From: Terriglobia bacterium
GTDB taxonomy: Bacteria > Acidobacteriota > Terriglobia > Acidiferrales > UBA7541
Assembly (NCBI GenBank): GCA_020072765.1
Contig: JAIQGD010000020.1
Location: 1 to 40,868 of the forward strand
Length of the DNA stretch: 40,868 nucleotides
Reading direction: 5' to 3'
This document shows positions 8,124 through 16,305 of this stretch, one piece after another (within the stretch, counting starts at the first letter, position 1; each line of letters begins with the position of its first letter). Both the position numbers and the translations under genes were made by a program. The notes beneath the pieces were generated by a model. It was given only the letters and a program-made list of their open reading frames with translations, was not told the DNA's origin and searched no databases.

Positions 8124-10748
8124 CTACGGGCTGGCCAGGCGACCCGTTCTTTTCCGGCTCTTGCATCGCTTCTGAATCACATCGGCCGCCAGTACGGCGG
8201 GGATGGCCAGCAGCGCGGTCAAGTAGCCGGCCGCGTTGGGCGGCCCCTGCCCCATTACCTTAGCGAGCGGCGAAATATACAGAAAGCCAGCCAGCATGGC
8301 AATTTCGCAGACAATCGCGACAACGAGGTATCGATTCGAGAGCCATCCGAGCTTTCCCGGCCATAGACTCGCGCTGCGACTAGCAAAGGCATTCGCCACT
8401 TGGCCGGCAACCACTGCTGTAAAGGCGGCGCCGGAGGCCGCCAGGAGGCCGGGACCAGCCGGGAAGGGCAAACCCGGCCTCCATCCCGCGGATGAAAGCC
8501 CTGCAAGAAATGCAATAATCTCGATGAGAGATTCCGTCAGCCCAAGAACACAGAAAGCTCGAAATAGCAGGCGCCAATCCACTAGGTGACGTCCTTGTGG
8601 TAGCGGGCTCAGCACCCTCGGGCGGGACGGTTCGGCTCCTAACGCAATGGCGGGGAGAATGTCCGTTCCGATGTCCAAGCAAAGCACCTGCAAAACACCG
8701 AGCGCCAGCGGGAAGCGTCCTGCCGACAGCGCCCACACTACGAAAGGCGTTAGCTCGGCAACATTGTCTGTCAGATGATACGCAAGAAATCTCCTCGCAT
8801 TGGCGAACGTGGTCCGGCCCTGCTCGATGGCGGCTACGATCGTCTCGAAGTTGTCGTCGAGGAGCACAAGATCTGCCGCCTCGCGTGCCACATCCGTCCC
8901 GCACAAACCCATGGCCACGCCGATGTTTGCTTCCTGCAGGGCGGGAGCATCGTTGACGCCGTCGCCGGTCATCGCCACCACGTGTCCACGCTTGCGCAGC
9001 GCGCGCGCAATGAGAAGCTTTTCCTCCGGCGAGACACGGCTGATTACAATGCCGTCGCGATCGACCAATGCGCCAAGACTTTCCTCGTCGAGCGGCAGGT
9101 CTTTCCCTTCGATCACAACACTGTCGGAGTTCAACAGTCCTACCTTGCGAGCGATGGCGCGTGCCGTCTCTGGATGGTCCCCTGTAACCATCGCCACCCG
9201 GATGCCCGCTCCTCGGCACACGGCGATGGAAGCCGAAATACCGGACCTCGGCGGATCTTCAATGCCTATCAAGCCCAGGAGAGTAAGGCCGATTTCGATA
9301 GCCTCGGGCATGTCGAGAGCCTCGAAACCGTCCAACTCTCGTACCGCAACGGCAATCACCCGCAAGCCGCGCTCAGCCATGCCCTCGAGGGCCTCTTCCG
9401 CCCTGCCAATCTCTTGGCAGCACTCAAAGACGGCTTCCGGGGCACCTTTTACAAGCGCGCGTTGCCCTACAACGACCGACACTCTCCGGCGCCGGGGATC
9501 GAACGGGAATCGTTGTGTGGCCGGAAAGGCCGTTTCTTGACCTTGGACATCGACCTTCAAGCTGCGAGCAAAGGCGTCCAGCGCGGCCTCCAGGGGATCG
9601 CCCTGCGCGATCCAGCGGCTTCCACGCAAGACAGCCCTCCCGGTCGAACAGCGTACCGCCGCCAGGGCCATCTCTCGAAGCATGGGCAACAGTCTGGCCT
9701 CCGCATGGACCTTGGCTTCCGGCCCATAACCCACAGCCTCGACAGATGCGCTGCCACTTGGCGTCCACACTTCCACGACCGACATTTCGTTCCGTGTGAG
9801 CGTCCCCGTCTTGTCGGTACAAATGAAAGTGGTCGAACCCAGCGTCTCCACGGATTCTAACCGTCGGATTAGAGCGCCACGTGTCGCCATCCGCTGCGCG
9901 CCGATAGCAAGCGAAAGCGTAACCGTCGGGAGCAGTCCTTCGGGAACCAGAGCGACCATTACCCCGAGGGCGAAAAGAAAACCATCGGTCAGGCGAAGCC
10001 CCACCAGCCACGCGATCACCAGAAATACGAAGCCAACGCCGATGGCGACGCGCGCGATCACGCGCACGACCCGATTCAATTCAACCGCGAGAGGACTGGG
10101 CGGGCGTCGTACCGCCGCTGTCAGTTGTGCGATTTGGGAGAGCCGGGTCGAATTCCCCGTGGCAGTGACAATCCCGGCCCCTTCGCCTTCCAGCACGAAA
10201 GTGCCCGCGAATACGGTTTCCCCAGGTTGTGGAGTTGTGGGAACGCTCTCTCCAGTGAGGGTGGACGTGTCCACCGAAAGGCCGTGCACTTCAACCAGGC
10301 GCATATCCGCGGAGATACGGTCGCCTGCGTAAACAAGAATGATGTCGTCGGGTACCAGTTCGGCTGCGTTGATTTCGTCGCGGCGTCCATTCCGTATCAC
10401 CGTGGCGCGCCGGGGTAGCAAGTCGCGGAGCCGCTCGCTGGACCTCTCGGCACGGTACTCCTGAAAGAACGCAAACAGACCATTGAGCACAATGACAATG
10501 AAGATGGCCATGCCGAGCTGCGGCATGCCCGCCAGGATCGCCAGGCCGCCGGCAACCCAAAGCATCACAGCAAAGAAATGGACCAGTTGGGACAGGAGGT
10601 GCTGCCAAATTGGAAAAGGCCGTCGGCGGGGCAGCAGATTCGGGCCGTATTGCTTCTGGCGCTGCTGGACTTCTTCCGCAGCTAATCCTGCGGATGCAAG
10701 CGAGTGCACCTGGACATTCCGGCTCTCGTGAGTGCTTTCATGAGACAC
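8124..10748 (-). CDS. P2-type cation-transporting ATPase (Na+/K+-ATPase-like)
   Basis: An 874-residue inner-membrane P-type ATPase that exports or exchanges a cation using ATP. Domains in order: N-terminal cation-ATPase region, M1-M2 (about 55-97), actuator with TGES (165-168), M3-M4 with PEGLL (269-273), phosphorylation site DKTGTLT (312-318), nucleotide-binding VKGAPE (433-438), hinge MTGDGVNDAP (593-602), and C-terminal membrane segments. M5-M6 contains ELTPF and LCLDIGTD, close to the Na+/K+- and H+/K+-ATPase pattern rather than SERCA, so Na+ or K+ transport is more likely than Ca2+. The start is GTG at 10748; no in-frame ATG precedes M1. It is last in the leftward run, 20 nt after the antiporter gene, suggesting a joint ion-homeostasis function. 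Confidence 0.92.
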   Translation of the reverse strand: MSHESTHESRNVQVHSLASAGLAAEEVQQRQKQYGPNLLPRRRPFPIWQHLLSQLVHFFAVMLWVAGGLAILAGMPQLGMAIFIVIVLNGLFAFFQEYRAERSSERLRDLLPRRATVIRNGRRDEINAAELVPDDIILVYAGDRISADMRLVEVHGLSVDTSTLTGESVPTTPQPGETVFAGTFVLEGEGAGIVTATGNSTRLSQIAQLTAAVRRPPSPLAVELNRVVRVIARVAIGVGFVFLVIAWLVGLRLTDGFLFALGVMVALVPEGLLPTVTLSLAIGAQRMATRGALIRRLESVETLGSTTFICTDKTGTLTRNEMSVVEVWTPSGSASVEAVGYGPEAKVHAEARLLPMLREMALAAVRCSTGRAVLRGSRWIAQGDPLEAALDAFARSLKVDVQGQETAFPATQRFPFDPRRRRVSVVVGQRALVKGAPEAVFECCQEIGRAEEALEGMAERGLRVIAVAVRELDGFEALDMPEAIEIGLTLLGLIGIEDPPRSGISASIAVCRGAGIRVAMVTGDHPETARAIARKVGLLNSDSVVIEGKDLPLDEESLGALVDRDGIVISRVSPEEKLLIARALRKRGHVVAMTGDGVNDAPALQEANIGVAMGLCGTDVAREAADLVLLDDNFETIVAAIEQGRTTFANARRFLAYHLTDNVAELTPFVVWALSAGRFPLALGVLQVLCLDIGTDILPAIALGAEPSRPRVLSPLPQGRHLVDWRLLFRAFCVLGLTESLIEIIAFLAGLSSAGWRPGLPFPAGPGLLAASGAAFTAVVAGQVANAFASRSASLWPGKLGWLSNRYLVVAIVCEIAMLAGFLYISPLAKVMGQGPPNAAGYLTALLAIPAVLAADVIQKRCKSRKRTGRLASP

Positions 10749-10768
10749 GGGTCAGAGATCTGCTTGCG

Positions 10769-12219
10769 TTATTGTACGTCCGAAGAAAGTTCACCCTTGC
10801 TGAAATCGAGGAACCCTTTTCCGTCAGGAATTCCCACGCGGAAGCTGGACCCGTCGGGCGGCGAACCGATGCCGCCTGGGCCCCCGTCTGTCGGGGGCGA
10901 AGCCTCCGGCTCGCTGGATGCACCGAGGATCGGATTGGGACTCGCCAGTCCTTCTTCGATATCCTGGCGGGACTTCAGTTGGAACGCGCCGCGCAGGGCG
11001 ATGGGCGTCAACAGCGTGGTGAGGAGCACGACGGCAACCATCACCGCCACCTCGGCTCGCCCGAAAATTCCCGTGCTGGCGCCCATGGCAGTGACGATCA
11101 GCCCGACTTCGCCCCTCGAGACCATGCCGCAACCGATGCGGAGGCTGCGCACCCAATCCATGCCGGAGCCCAGCGCCGCCAGTCCGCAGCCCACCAGCTT
11201 GCCGACAACCGCAACCAGGAGGATCACAAGCATCAAGGTCCAGTGACCCGCGAGCGCGCGATAATCACTCGATAGGCCGATGGAGACAAAAAACAGTGGA
11301 ATCAGAAGGCCGTGGCCCATCGCATAAAAGCTGCGCTCAATATCTCTCTTATATTCCGATCCCGCGAACACATACCCCAGCAGGTAGGCCCCGGTAATCC
11401 CCGCCACGCTCCCGAGCCACTCGGCCGAGATGGCGTAAACCAGAACCAATGCCAGAACACAACTTGGGACCGCCTCGTTGGCCGTCAGTTTGCGCAGCTG
11501 CAGCATCAAGGGGTCCAGCCAGCGCTTGGCCGCAGCGTACCCGGCCACGAAGAAGACGGTCACGCAAACACTGATCATCGCCATTTGGATAATCAGGGGA
11601 TGGGCTGCCGCCGGCGCAATCTGCCGCTGCAACCACGCGCTCGCCATCGGCGCGAGGCCGAACGCCTCGCCGTGCGCTGTAGTGACCGACGCGGCGAGAA
11701 ATGCCAGCACAAACAAACCCATCACGTCGTCGATCACCGCCGCGCCCAGGATCACCGTGGCTTCCGGAGAAGCCATCTGCCCCGCGTCCATCAACGTGCG
11801 GGCGGAAATGGAAACGCTCGTCGCCGTCAACGCGCCGCCCAAAAAGCACGCCGTGGTCCAGGAGAGACCGAGAAGATGGCCGACGCCAGCTCCCAGCAGA
11901 AACGGCCAAATCACGCCGGACAGTGCGACCAGGAAGGCGACCACGCTGGCTTCGCGCATTCGGTCGATGTCCGTTTCGATCCCACAAACATCAGCACGTA
12001 TCCGCCGACCTGTGCGAGCAGCAGCAGCGCGCCGGTGGCCTCCCCGCCGCGAAACAGGTGCAGCTGCAACAGGTTGAACGCGCCCGGCCCCAGCACGACG
12101 CCCACCAGAAGTTCCCCGAGAATCGCGGGAATTCCAAAGCGGCTGCACAGCGAGGATGCCACCTTGCTGGCCGGCAGCAGGATGGCAACGAGCAGCGCAA
12201 GTTGGAGGGCAGGTTGCAT
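10769..12219 (-). pseudogene. Cation:proton antiporter (CPA2/Kef-NapA type), frameshifted
   Basis: Encodes a multi-spanning Na+(K+)/H+ exchanger in two frames. The N-terminal frame (12219 to about 11985) gives the family's first helices, with SRFGIPAILGELLVGVVLGP and ending in VLMFVG. The next expected residues, (G)IETDIDRMREA, continue in another frame that runs to 10769 and includes AVIDDVMGLFVLAF, the conserved Asp-Asp region, GAYLLGYVFAG and SRGEVGLIV. The break lies at the CCC run near 11981-11983 and is explained by one missing base. It may be a real mutation, a programmed shift or a sequencing error. The tail after the last helix is Pro/Gly-rich. The start is 2 nt after the TPR gene stop; the P-type ATPase follows. 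Confidence 0.85.
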
Positions 12220-12221
12220 GT

Positions 12222-12812
12222 TTAGCTGATGTCTACCGTGGCCAGAGCCTCGGTTGCGCCTCGATTCCGAGTCCAGAGCCTCCGCAGGCGAGACAGCGAA
12301 AGCCAGGAAATCCCGTACGCGCCGCGCTCAATCCCCTCGCGCCGCATGGTTCGAATTGTCGCCGCCTGCCGGCGCGCCGCCTCCGACTGCGCCAGATTCT
12401 GCGCCAGCAGGGCCGCCTGCCGGGTGTGGTCTTCGGCTTTGGGCATGACCCGAAGCCGCATCCACAATTCGCCCATTTTGAGATGGGCGACGAAGCTGTG
12501 CGGAGCCAGGCTGACCGCTTCGCCGAGTTCTTCCATGGCGGCCTGTGCGTCCAGGTTGACGCACAGCGCCATCCCCAGCAGCACGCGCAGTTCCGCGACT
12601 TCCGGCTGCCGCGCCACACACTCGCGCAGTTCCGCCACCAAGCCGGCGCGGTCGTCCTTTTGCAAGAGCTGCGGATCAGCGAACATCCGGAGCAGCAGGC
12701 CCTGTGCTTGGGGCGGCAGGGCAGCCAAAAGCGGCGGGGCGCCGGCCGTGCTGAGAGCGCCGGATATTTCTGGAGTGCTGGTCATCATTTCGTCACGCAT
12801 CATCGGGTTCAT
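12222..12812 (-). CDS. TPR-like helical repeat protein
   Basis: A 196-residue soluble protein without signal peptide. Residues about 70-150 contain tandem helix pairs of TPR type (PEVAELRVLLGMALCVNLD.., ..AAMEELGEAVSLAPHSFVAHLKMGELWMRLR.., ..PKAEDHTRQAALLAQ). These indicate a protein-interaction scaffold of unknown partner. The ATG at 12812 is preferred over the upstream alternative at 12857 because AAAGGA lies about 9 nt before it; the first residues are then MNPMMRDEMMTS. It sits between the ammonium transporter and the antiporter on the same strand, 2 nt from the latter, so it is probably in their operon. Function unknown. Confidence 0.7.
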   Translation of the reverse strand: MNPMMRDEMMTSTPEISGALSTAGAPPLLAALPPQAQGLLLRMFADPQLLQKDDRAGLVAELRECVARQPEVAELRVLLGMALCVNLDAQAAMEELGEAVSLAPHSFVAHLKMGELWMRLRVMPKAEDHTRQAALLAQNLAQSEAARRQAATIRTMRREGIERGAYGISWLSLSRLRRLWTRNRGATEALATVDIS

Positions 12813-12921
12813 GGTCTGAGATCCTTTGTAGGCCGTATTTTTGCGAATGCGCGCCACCGGACCGGCAAGGCGCGTGGCCGAGGCGCGCCTTGCCGGCAGG
12901 TGTGCGTACAGCTAACCCGGA

Positions 12922-14622
12922 TTACGCCGCTGTATACGCTTGTTCGGCGTGCAGCAGGACATCCGGTTCCGGTTTGAAAACAAACTCGGGATAGCCGAGT
13001 TGCCCCATTTCCGGAAGGTCGAGACCGGCTACTTCCGTTTCGATCGAAACGCGCTGCCCGACGAAGTATTCGAGCACCAGGTTCAGAACAAAACTGAAAG
13101 TGAAAACGAAGCCGATCAGCGTGGAGATGGCCACGAGCTGCGCAGCAAGCTGGCTGGCGTCGCCGTAGAACAATCCGGTGACTGAGCCCGTGACACCGTT
13201 CCAGCTTCCTCCGTAGTTGCTCGTGCCGTCCGCAAAAAGACCGACGGAGAGCACGCCCCACAGGCCGTTGGTTCCGTGGACGGAAATCGCGCCGACCGGA
13301 TCGTCGAGTTTCAGCACGTTTTCCACGAACGAGCAGCTCAAGCAGACCAGCACGCCGGCAATGAGCCCGATGATGCAGGAGTTGGTCGCACTGACGAAGC
13401 CGCTGGGCGCGGTGATCGCGACCAGACCCGCCAGGAGACCGTTGCCGCTCATCGAAGCATCCACCTTACCGTTCTTCATCCACATGAACAGGATGGCGCC
13501 CAATGTGCCCGTGCAACCAGCGAGCATCGTGTCCACGGCAATCGAGCCGATCCGCAGATTCCCGGCTGCCGAGGCCCCCAGCGTGCTGCCGGGATTGAAC
13601 CCAAACCAGCCGAACGCCAGGATGAAGCAGCCGATCAGCACCGCGGAAATGTCGTGCCCGATGATCGGGTTGCTCGAACCGTCGCGGTTGAACTTGCCGA
13701 TGCGCGGGCCGACGATGAAACACACGGCCATGGCCGTGAGTCCTCCGACGGCGTGCACCACGCCCGAGCCGGCAAAGTCACAGTAGCCATGGCCCAATCC
13801 CACGTTGGCTCCGAGTTGTGAGAGCCAGCCCGCGCCCCAGGCCCAGTTGGCGTACAACGGATACGTGATGGCGCCCATGATGGTCGAAGACACGCAGAAG
13901 GCCAGGAACTTCCAGCGCTCCGCGCATGCTCCGGTGACAATCGTGAGAGCCGTATCCATGAACACCATCTGGAACAGGAAGATCACCATGACGCCCACGT
14001 CATACGTGTGGCCCGAAAGGAAATACCCGGTCTGGCCAAACAGTCCCCAGGTCTTGCCGAACAACGAGAGCGTATGTTCGGACGACAGAGACTGGAGGCC
14101 ACCCAGGTTCCCATTGCCGGCTGCTCCGCCCATCTGTATCGCGAAGCCTAAGATCCAGTAGGCGAACAACCCGCAGGTGTACACGAAGAAGTTCATCATG
14201 TACGTGTGATTGGCGTTCTTCACCCGGCACAGGCCCGACTCCACCATCGCAAAGCCGGCCTGCATGAACATGACGAGGAAACCCGTGACCAGGGTCCAAA
14301 CAAAGTTGATGGCGATCTTGTCTTGGCCCGTTTGGTTGGCTACATCCGAAAGCGTCAGGCCCGTCTTCGAGTCGGACACCGGCACGTCGCTGATCGTTCC
14401 CGTGATCGTGCCGCCGGGGTCGCCCTTGGCCAAATCCGCCGTGGCCGGTGCTTTGGCCGCGGCGGCCGCCAGTTCGGCGGTCGCCGCCGAAGGAGGAGGT
14501 GCGGATGCTGCAGCGGCGGCTGGCGGGGCTGCCGCCGGGGCCTGTGCGTGGGCCGCTGCTCCCAGCATCAAGCCCAGTGCGAGAATGCAAAAACCGAGAC
14601 AACTACTTCGGATTAGTTTCAT
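12922..14622 (-). CDS. amt: Ammonium transporter with exported Ala/Pro-rich N-terminus
   Basis: A 566-residue Amt/MEP/Rh channel moving ammonium across the inner membrane. It has a cleavable signal peptide (MKLIRSSCLGFCILALGLMLGAAAHA), then about 70 residues rich in Ala/Pro that should lie in the periplasm, then eleven membrane helices. Signatures: FAMVESGLCRVKN, ..GSGVVHAVGGLTA (first pore histidine), ..GFNPGST, and ..AISVHGTNGLWG (second pore histidine). The core is of normal length; the low-complexity N-terminal linker is unusual. The start at 14622 is supported by GGAGCG about 8 nt upstream; an upstream frame extension lacks support. No glnK gene is adjacent. It is preceded by three small genes and, further upstream, a GAF-ANTAR regulator that may control the cluster. 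Confidence 0.93.
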   Translation of the reverse strand: MKLIRSSCLGFCILALGLMLGAAAHAQAPAAAPPAAAAASAPPPSAATAELAAAAAKAPATADLAKGDPGGTITGTISDVPVSDSKTGLTLSDVANQTGQDKIAINFVWTLVTGFLVMFMQAGFAMVESGLCRVKNANHTYMMNFFVYTCGLFAYWILGFAIQMGGAAGNGNLGGLQSLSSEHTLSLFGKTWGLFGQTGYFLSGHTYDVGVMVIFLFQMVFMDTALTIVTGACAERWKFLAFCVSSTIMGAITYPLYANWAWGAGWLSQLGANVGLGHGYCDFAGSGVVHAVGGLTAMAVCFIVGPRIGKFNRDGSSNPIIGHDISAVLIGCFILAFGWFGFNPGSTLGASAAGNLRIGSIAVDTMLAGCTGTLGAILFMWMKNGKVDASMSGNGLLAGLVAITAPSGFVSATNSCIIGLIAGVLVCLSCSFVENVLKLDDPVGAISVHGTNGLWGVLSVGLFADGTSNYGGSWNGVTGSVTGLFYGDASQLAAQLVAISTLIGFVFTFSFVLNLVLEYFVGQRVSIETEVAGLDLPEMGQLGYPEFVFKPEPDVLLHAEQAYTAA

Positions 14623-14670
14623 CGTGTGCGCTCCATGGTAATTTTGGCTGCCGCTGTGAAGTCGGCGCAT

Positions 14671-15060
14671 TCAGCTCTTCCAAACCGCGTTCTTGTTGAA
14701 AGCTGCCGGCAAAATAACGAGCATCCCGAACAAGCTGACTCCAATGCCCACCAAGGCGAGAACAATGCGCCCGCTGGTGCTGGGCGTGATGTGCATGCCG
14801 ACCAGCGTAATCAACCACCCCAGCGCACACACGCCAGCACCCGCCAACTTCATCGCCCCGGGCCCTGGCTTCAGTGCGGTCTTTCCCTCCAGCGGCTTGA
14901 TCTTGAGCATTCCGAACAAGCTGGCTAGAAGGCCGGCCGCTCCGATCACCAGCATCAGCTTTCCGGAACCACCCTCCAGATACGCGATGCCGGCGCAGAA
15001 CACGGTCGCCGACACCAACAACAACGTGTAATAACTTCCCTGTGACCTGTTTGCTGCCAT
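14671..15060 (-). CDS. Small four-helix membrane protein upstream of amt
   Basis: A 129-residue hydrophobic protein with four predicted membrane helices (about 10-28, 33-51, 68-87, 96-115) and short loops. A GxxGLLASLFGMLKIKPLEGK motif follows helix 2, and a near-repeat, VGIGVSLFGMLVILP, follows helix 4, suggesting internal duplication of a two-helix unit. No enzyme motif. It lies 48 nt upstream of the amt start on the same strand, so co-expression is likely. It could be an accessory subunit, but that is only context. The family is not recognised. Confidence 0.7.
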   Translation of the reverse strand: MAANRSQGSYYTLLLVSATVFCAGIAYLEGGSGKLMLVIGAAGLLASLFGMLKIKPLEGKTALKPGPGAMKLAGAGVCALGWLITLVGMHITPSTSGRIVLALVGIGVSLFGMLVILPAAFNKNAVWKS

Positions 15061-15087
15061 TGAGACTGCCTCCTCGACCCCAAAGGG

Positions 15088-15564
15088 TCATGCGCTGATC
15101 ATGAGTTGCAAACTGCTGTCTTCCACTTCCAGCGGCCCGAGCACTCCGTCATCCAGACGGAAGCGAAAGCCGTACAACTTTGCCCTCATCGCGGGAGAAG
15201 TCACCCTCAGCACGGCGGGGACTTCCCTCGTGACGCGGCCCGTGATGACCAAGTGAGGCGGCTCACGGGCCGACTGGCGAAACGCCCGAAGCTCGGCGGT
15301 CTGAACTTCGGGCAACACGGCAAACAACATCTCGCGGAGCGCCATTGCATCCTGCAGCGCCTGCAACGACGCGATGCGGTCACGCTCCCGGCGGGGCAGA
15401 GTCGCGTCCCAAACGTCCGCCGGGCGCGCCACCCAGGAGAATTCCGCCGTTTCGCCGTACAACTGCAGGCGCAACAGCCGCAGCGGCGCGCGGGAAAGCT
15501 CTCCGAAACGCATCCGCGTTCGCAGCCCTCGAACAAGATCCGCGGCTTGAAGCAAATACTTCAT
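15088..15564 (-). CDS. Hypothetical protein, coupled to the upstream membrane protein
   Basis: A 158-residue soluble protein with no recognised motif; Arg- and Leu-rich with a mixed alpha/beta pattern. The C-terminal part contains short beta-like segments (PHLVITGRVTREVPAVLRV, KLYGFRFRLDDGVLGPLEV). A reading frame extends upstream to 15813, but the ATG at 15564 is preferred: it overlaps the stop of the upstream gene as ATGA (15561-15564), giving MKYLLQAADLVRGLR. It lies 28 nt before the four-helix membrane protein gene. Probably the cytoplasmic partner of the small membrane proteins encoded on either side. Confidence 0.6.
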   Translation of the reverse strand: MKYLLQAADLVRGLRTRMRFGELSRAPLRLLRLQLYGETAEFSWVARPADVWDATLPRRERDRIASLQALQDAMALREMLFAVLPEVQTAELRAFRQSAREPPHLVITGRVTREVPAVLRVTSPAMRAKLYGFRFRLDDGVLGPLEVEDSSLQLMISA

Positions 15565-15869
15565 TTGCTCGGCACTCGCTCCTGGGCCTGCGTCCACGTC
15601 GGCAGCGCCACAAAGATGAGGAACTGCAGCGCCACCATCACTTCCAACACCAAGGGCGCTCCCCGTTGCAGCCGGATCACCAAAAGAAAGGCCACCATCG
15701 AAAACCACTGCCACCGCGAACGCCGCAGCCGTTCCAGGCGCCCCGGAAAACGAAACAGACTGCCCCAGCGCACCTTTTGCGTGGGGGCCGCCGGAACCCA
15801 ACTGCGGATACACGCTACGGCGAAGAAGCCCGCCAGCATCAACTCCACCAGCATCGTTTCTCGATTCAT
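15561..15869 (-). CDS. Small two- to three-helix membrane protein
   Basis: A 102-residue membrane protein with an N-terminal helix (MLVELMLAGFFAVACIRSW), a basic Arg/Trp-rich loop (GRLERLRRSRWQW), then two further hydrophobic stretches (FSMVAFLLVIR and VLEVMVALQFLIFVALP). The positive loop should be cytoplasmic. No recognised family. Its stop overlaps the next gene's start by 4 nt (ATGA), so the two proteins are translationally coupled and may form a complex. It is the first convincing gene after the 436-nt spacer that follows the ANTAR regulator. Confidence 0.6.
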   Translation of the reverse strand: MNRETMLVELMLAGFFAVACIRSWVPAAPTQKVRWGSLFRFPGRLERLRRSRWQWFSMVAFLLVIRLQRGAPLVLEVMVALQFLIFVALPTWTQAQERVPSK

Positions 15870-16057
15870 TCGCTCATCCCCTCACGTATTGGCTGCCGGT
15901 TCGTGCCAGGCGCCGAAATCTGGAAATCGATCTCCCCGCATCCGCCATGCACATCACGGCAGAAACACGGGTCCTCATCGCGGCGGGCTCCCCCGAAAAA
16001 CAGAGACACTCGCCCTCTCACCGCCACTGGCGGCGCGCCATCGGGCTCTTGCTCCAC
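15866..16057 (-). CDS. Possible small Cys-containing protein
   Basis: A 63-residue frame with a GTG start and three clustered cysteines (PCFCRDVHGGC). Its stop overlaps the start of the next gene as ATGA (15866-15869), and its codon use looks coding-like. Against it, there is no clear ribosome site and no known family. It could equally be the untranslated leader of the membrane-protein operon. Confidence 0.25.
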   Translation of the reverse strand: MEQEPDGAPPVAVRGRVSLFFGGARRDEDPCFCRDVHGGCGEIDFQISAPGTNRQPIREGMSE

Positions 16058-16130
16058 TGCGATGTGCCTATAGAACGGACACGGCTCGGTGTCCTAAGAA
16101 ACCTACAAGACGCAGAAACTTGCTGCGGGT

Positions 16131-16184
16131 TCTCCCGTCGTCGTGGAAGGGAGAGATTGGAACGGCTGCACCACCAGTTCCAAT
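16131..16184 (-). promoter_or_regulatory. Two adjacent hairpins between the ANTAR gene and the amt cluster
   Basis: On the leftward transcript, hairpin 1 (16184-16156) has a perfect 8-bp stem ATTGGAAC/GTTCCAAT with a 13-nt loop. One nt later, hairpin 2 (16154-16131) has a 6-bp stem TCTCCC/GGGAGA with a 12-nt loop. Tandem hairpins are the form of ANTAR-target leaders. However, I do not see the classical hexaloops with A at position 1 and G at position 4, so the link to the adjacent ANTAR protein is a hypothesis. Confidence 0.35.
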
Positions 16185-16238
16185 TGCGGGCTCAGTGTGC
16201 GGGACGCATCGTGCGGTGTCCAACTCAAATTCTGGATT

Positions 16239-16262
16239 GGAACTATCGGGATTCGTAATCCC
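16239..16262 (-). terminator. Hairpin after the GAF-ANTAR gene
   Basis: A perfect 7-bp stem (CGGGATT/AATCCCG) with a 3-nt loop about 45 nt after the GAF-ANTAR stop on the leftward transcript. No U-run follows, so it may be a processing or attenuation element rather than an intrinsic terminator. Confidence 0.3.
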
Positions 16263-16305
16263 GGTCCACGGGGATAATGCGGGGCGGAAAATGCGGGGCA
16301 ATGAC

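Noticed and set aside
8775-9860. A 361-residue rightward frame and nearby overlapping ones
   Set aside because: Antisense to the P-type ATPase, whose motifs are unambiguous.
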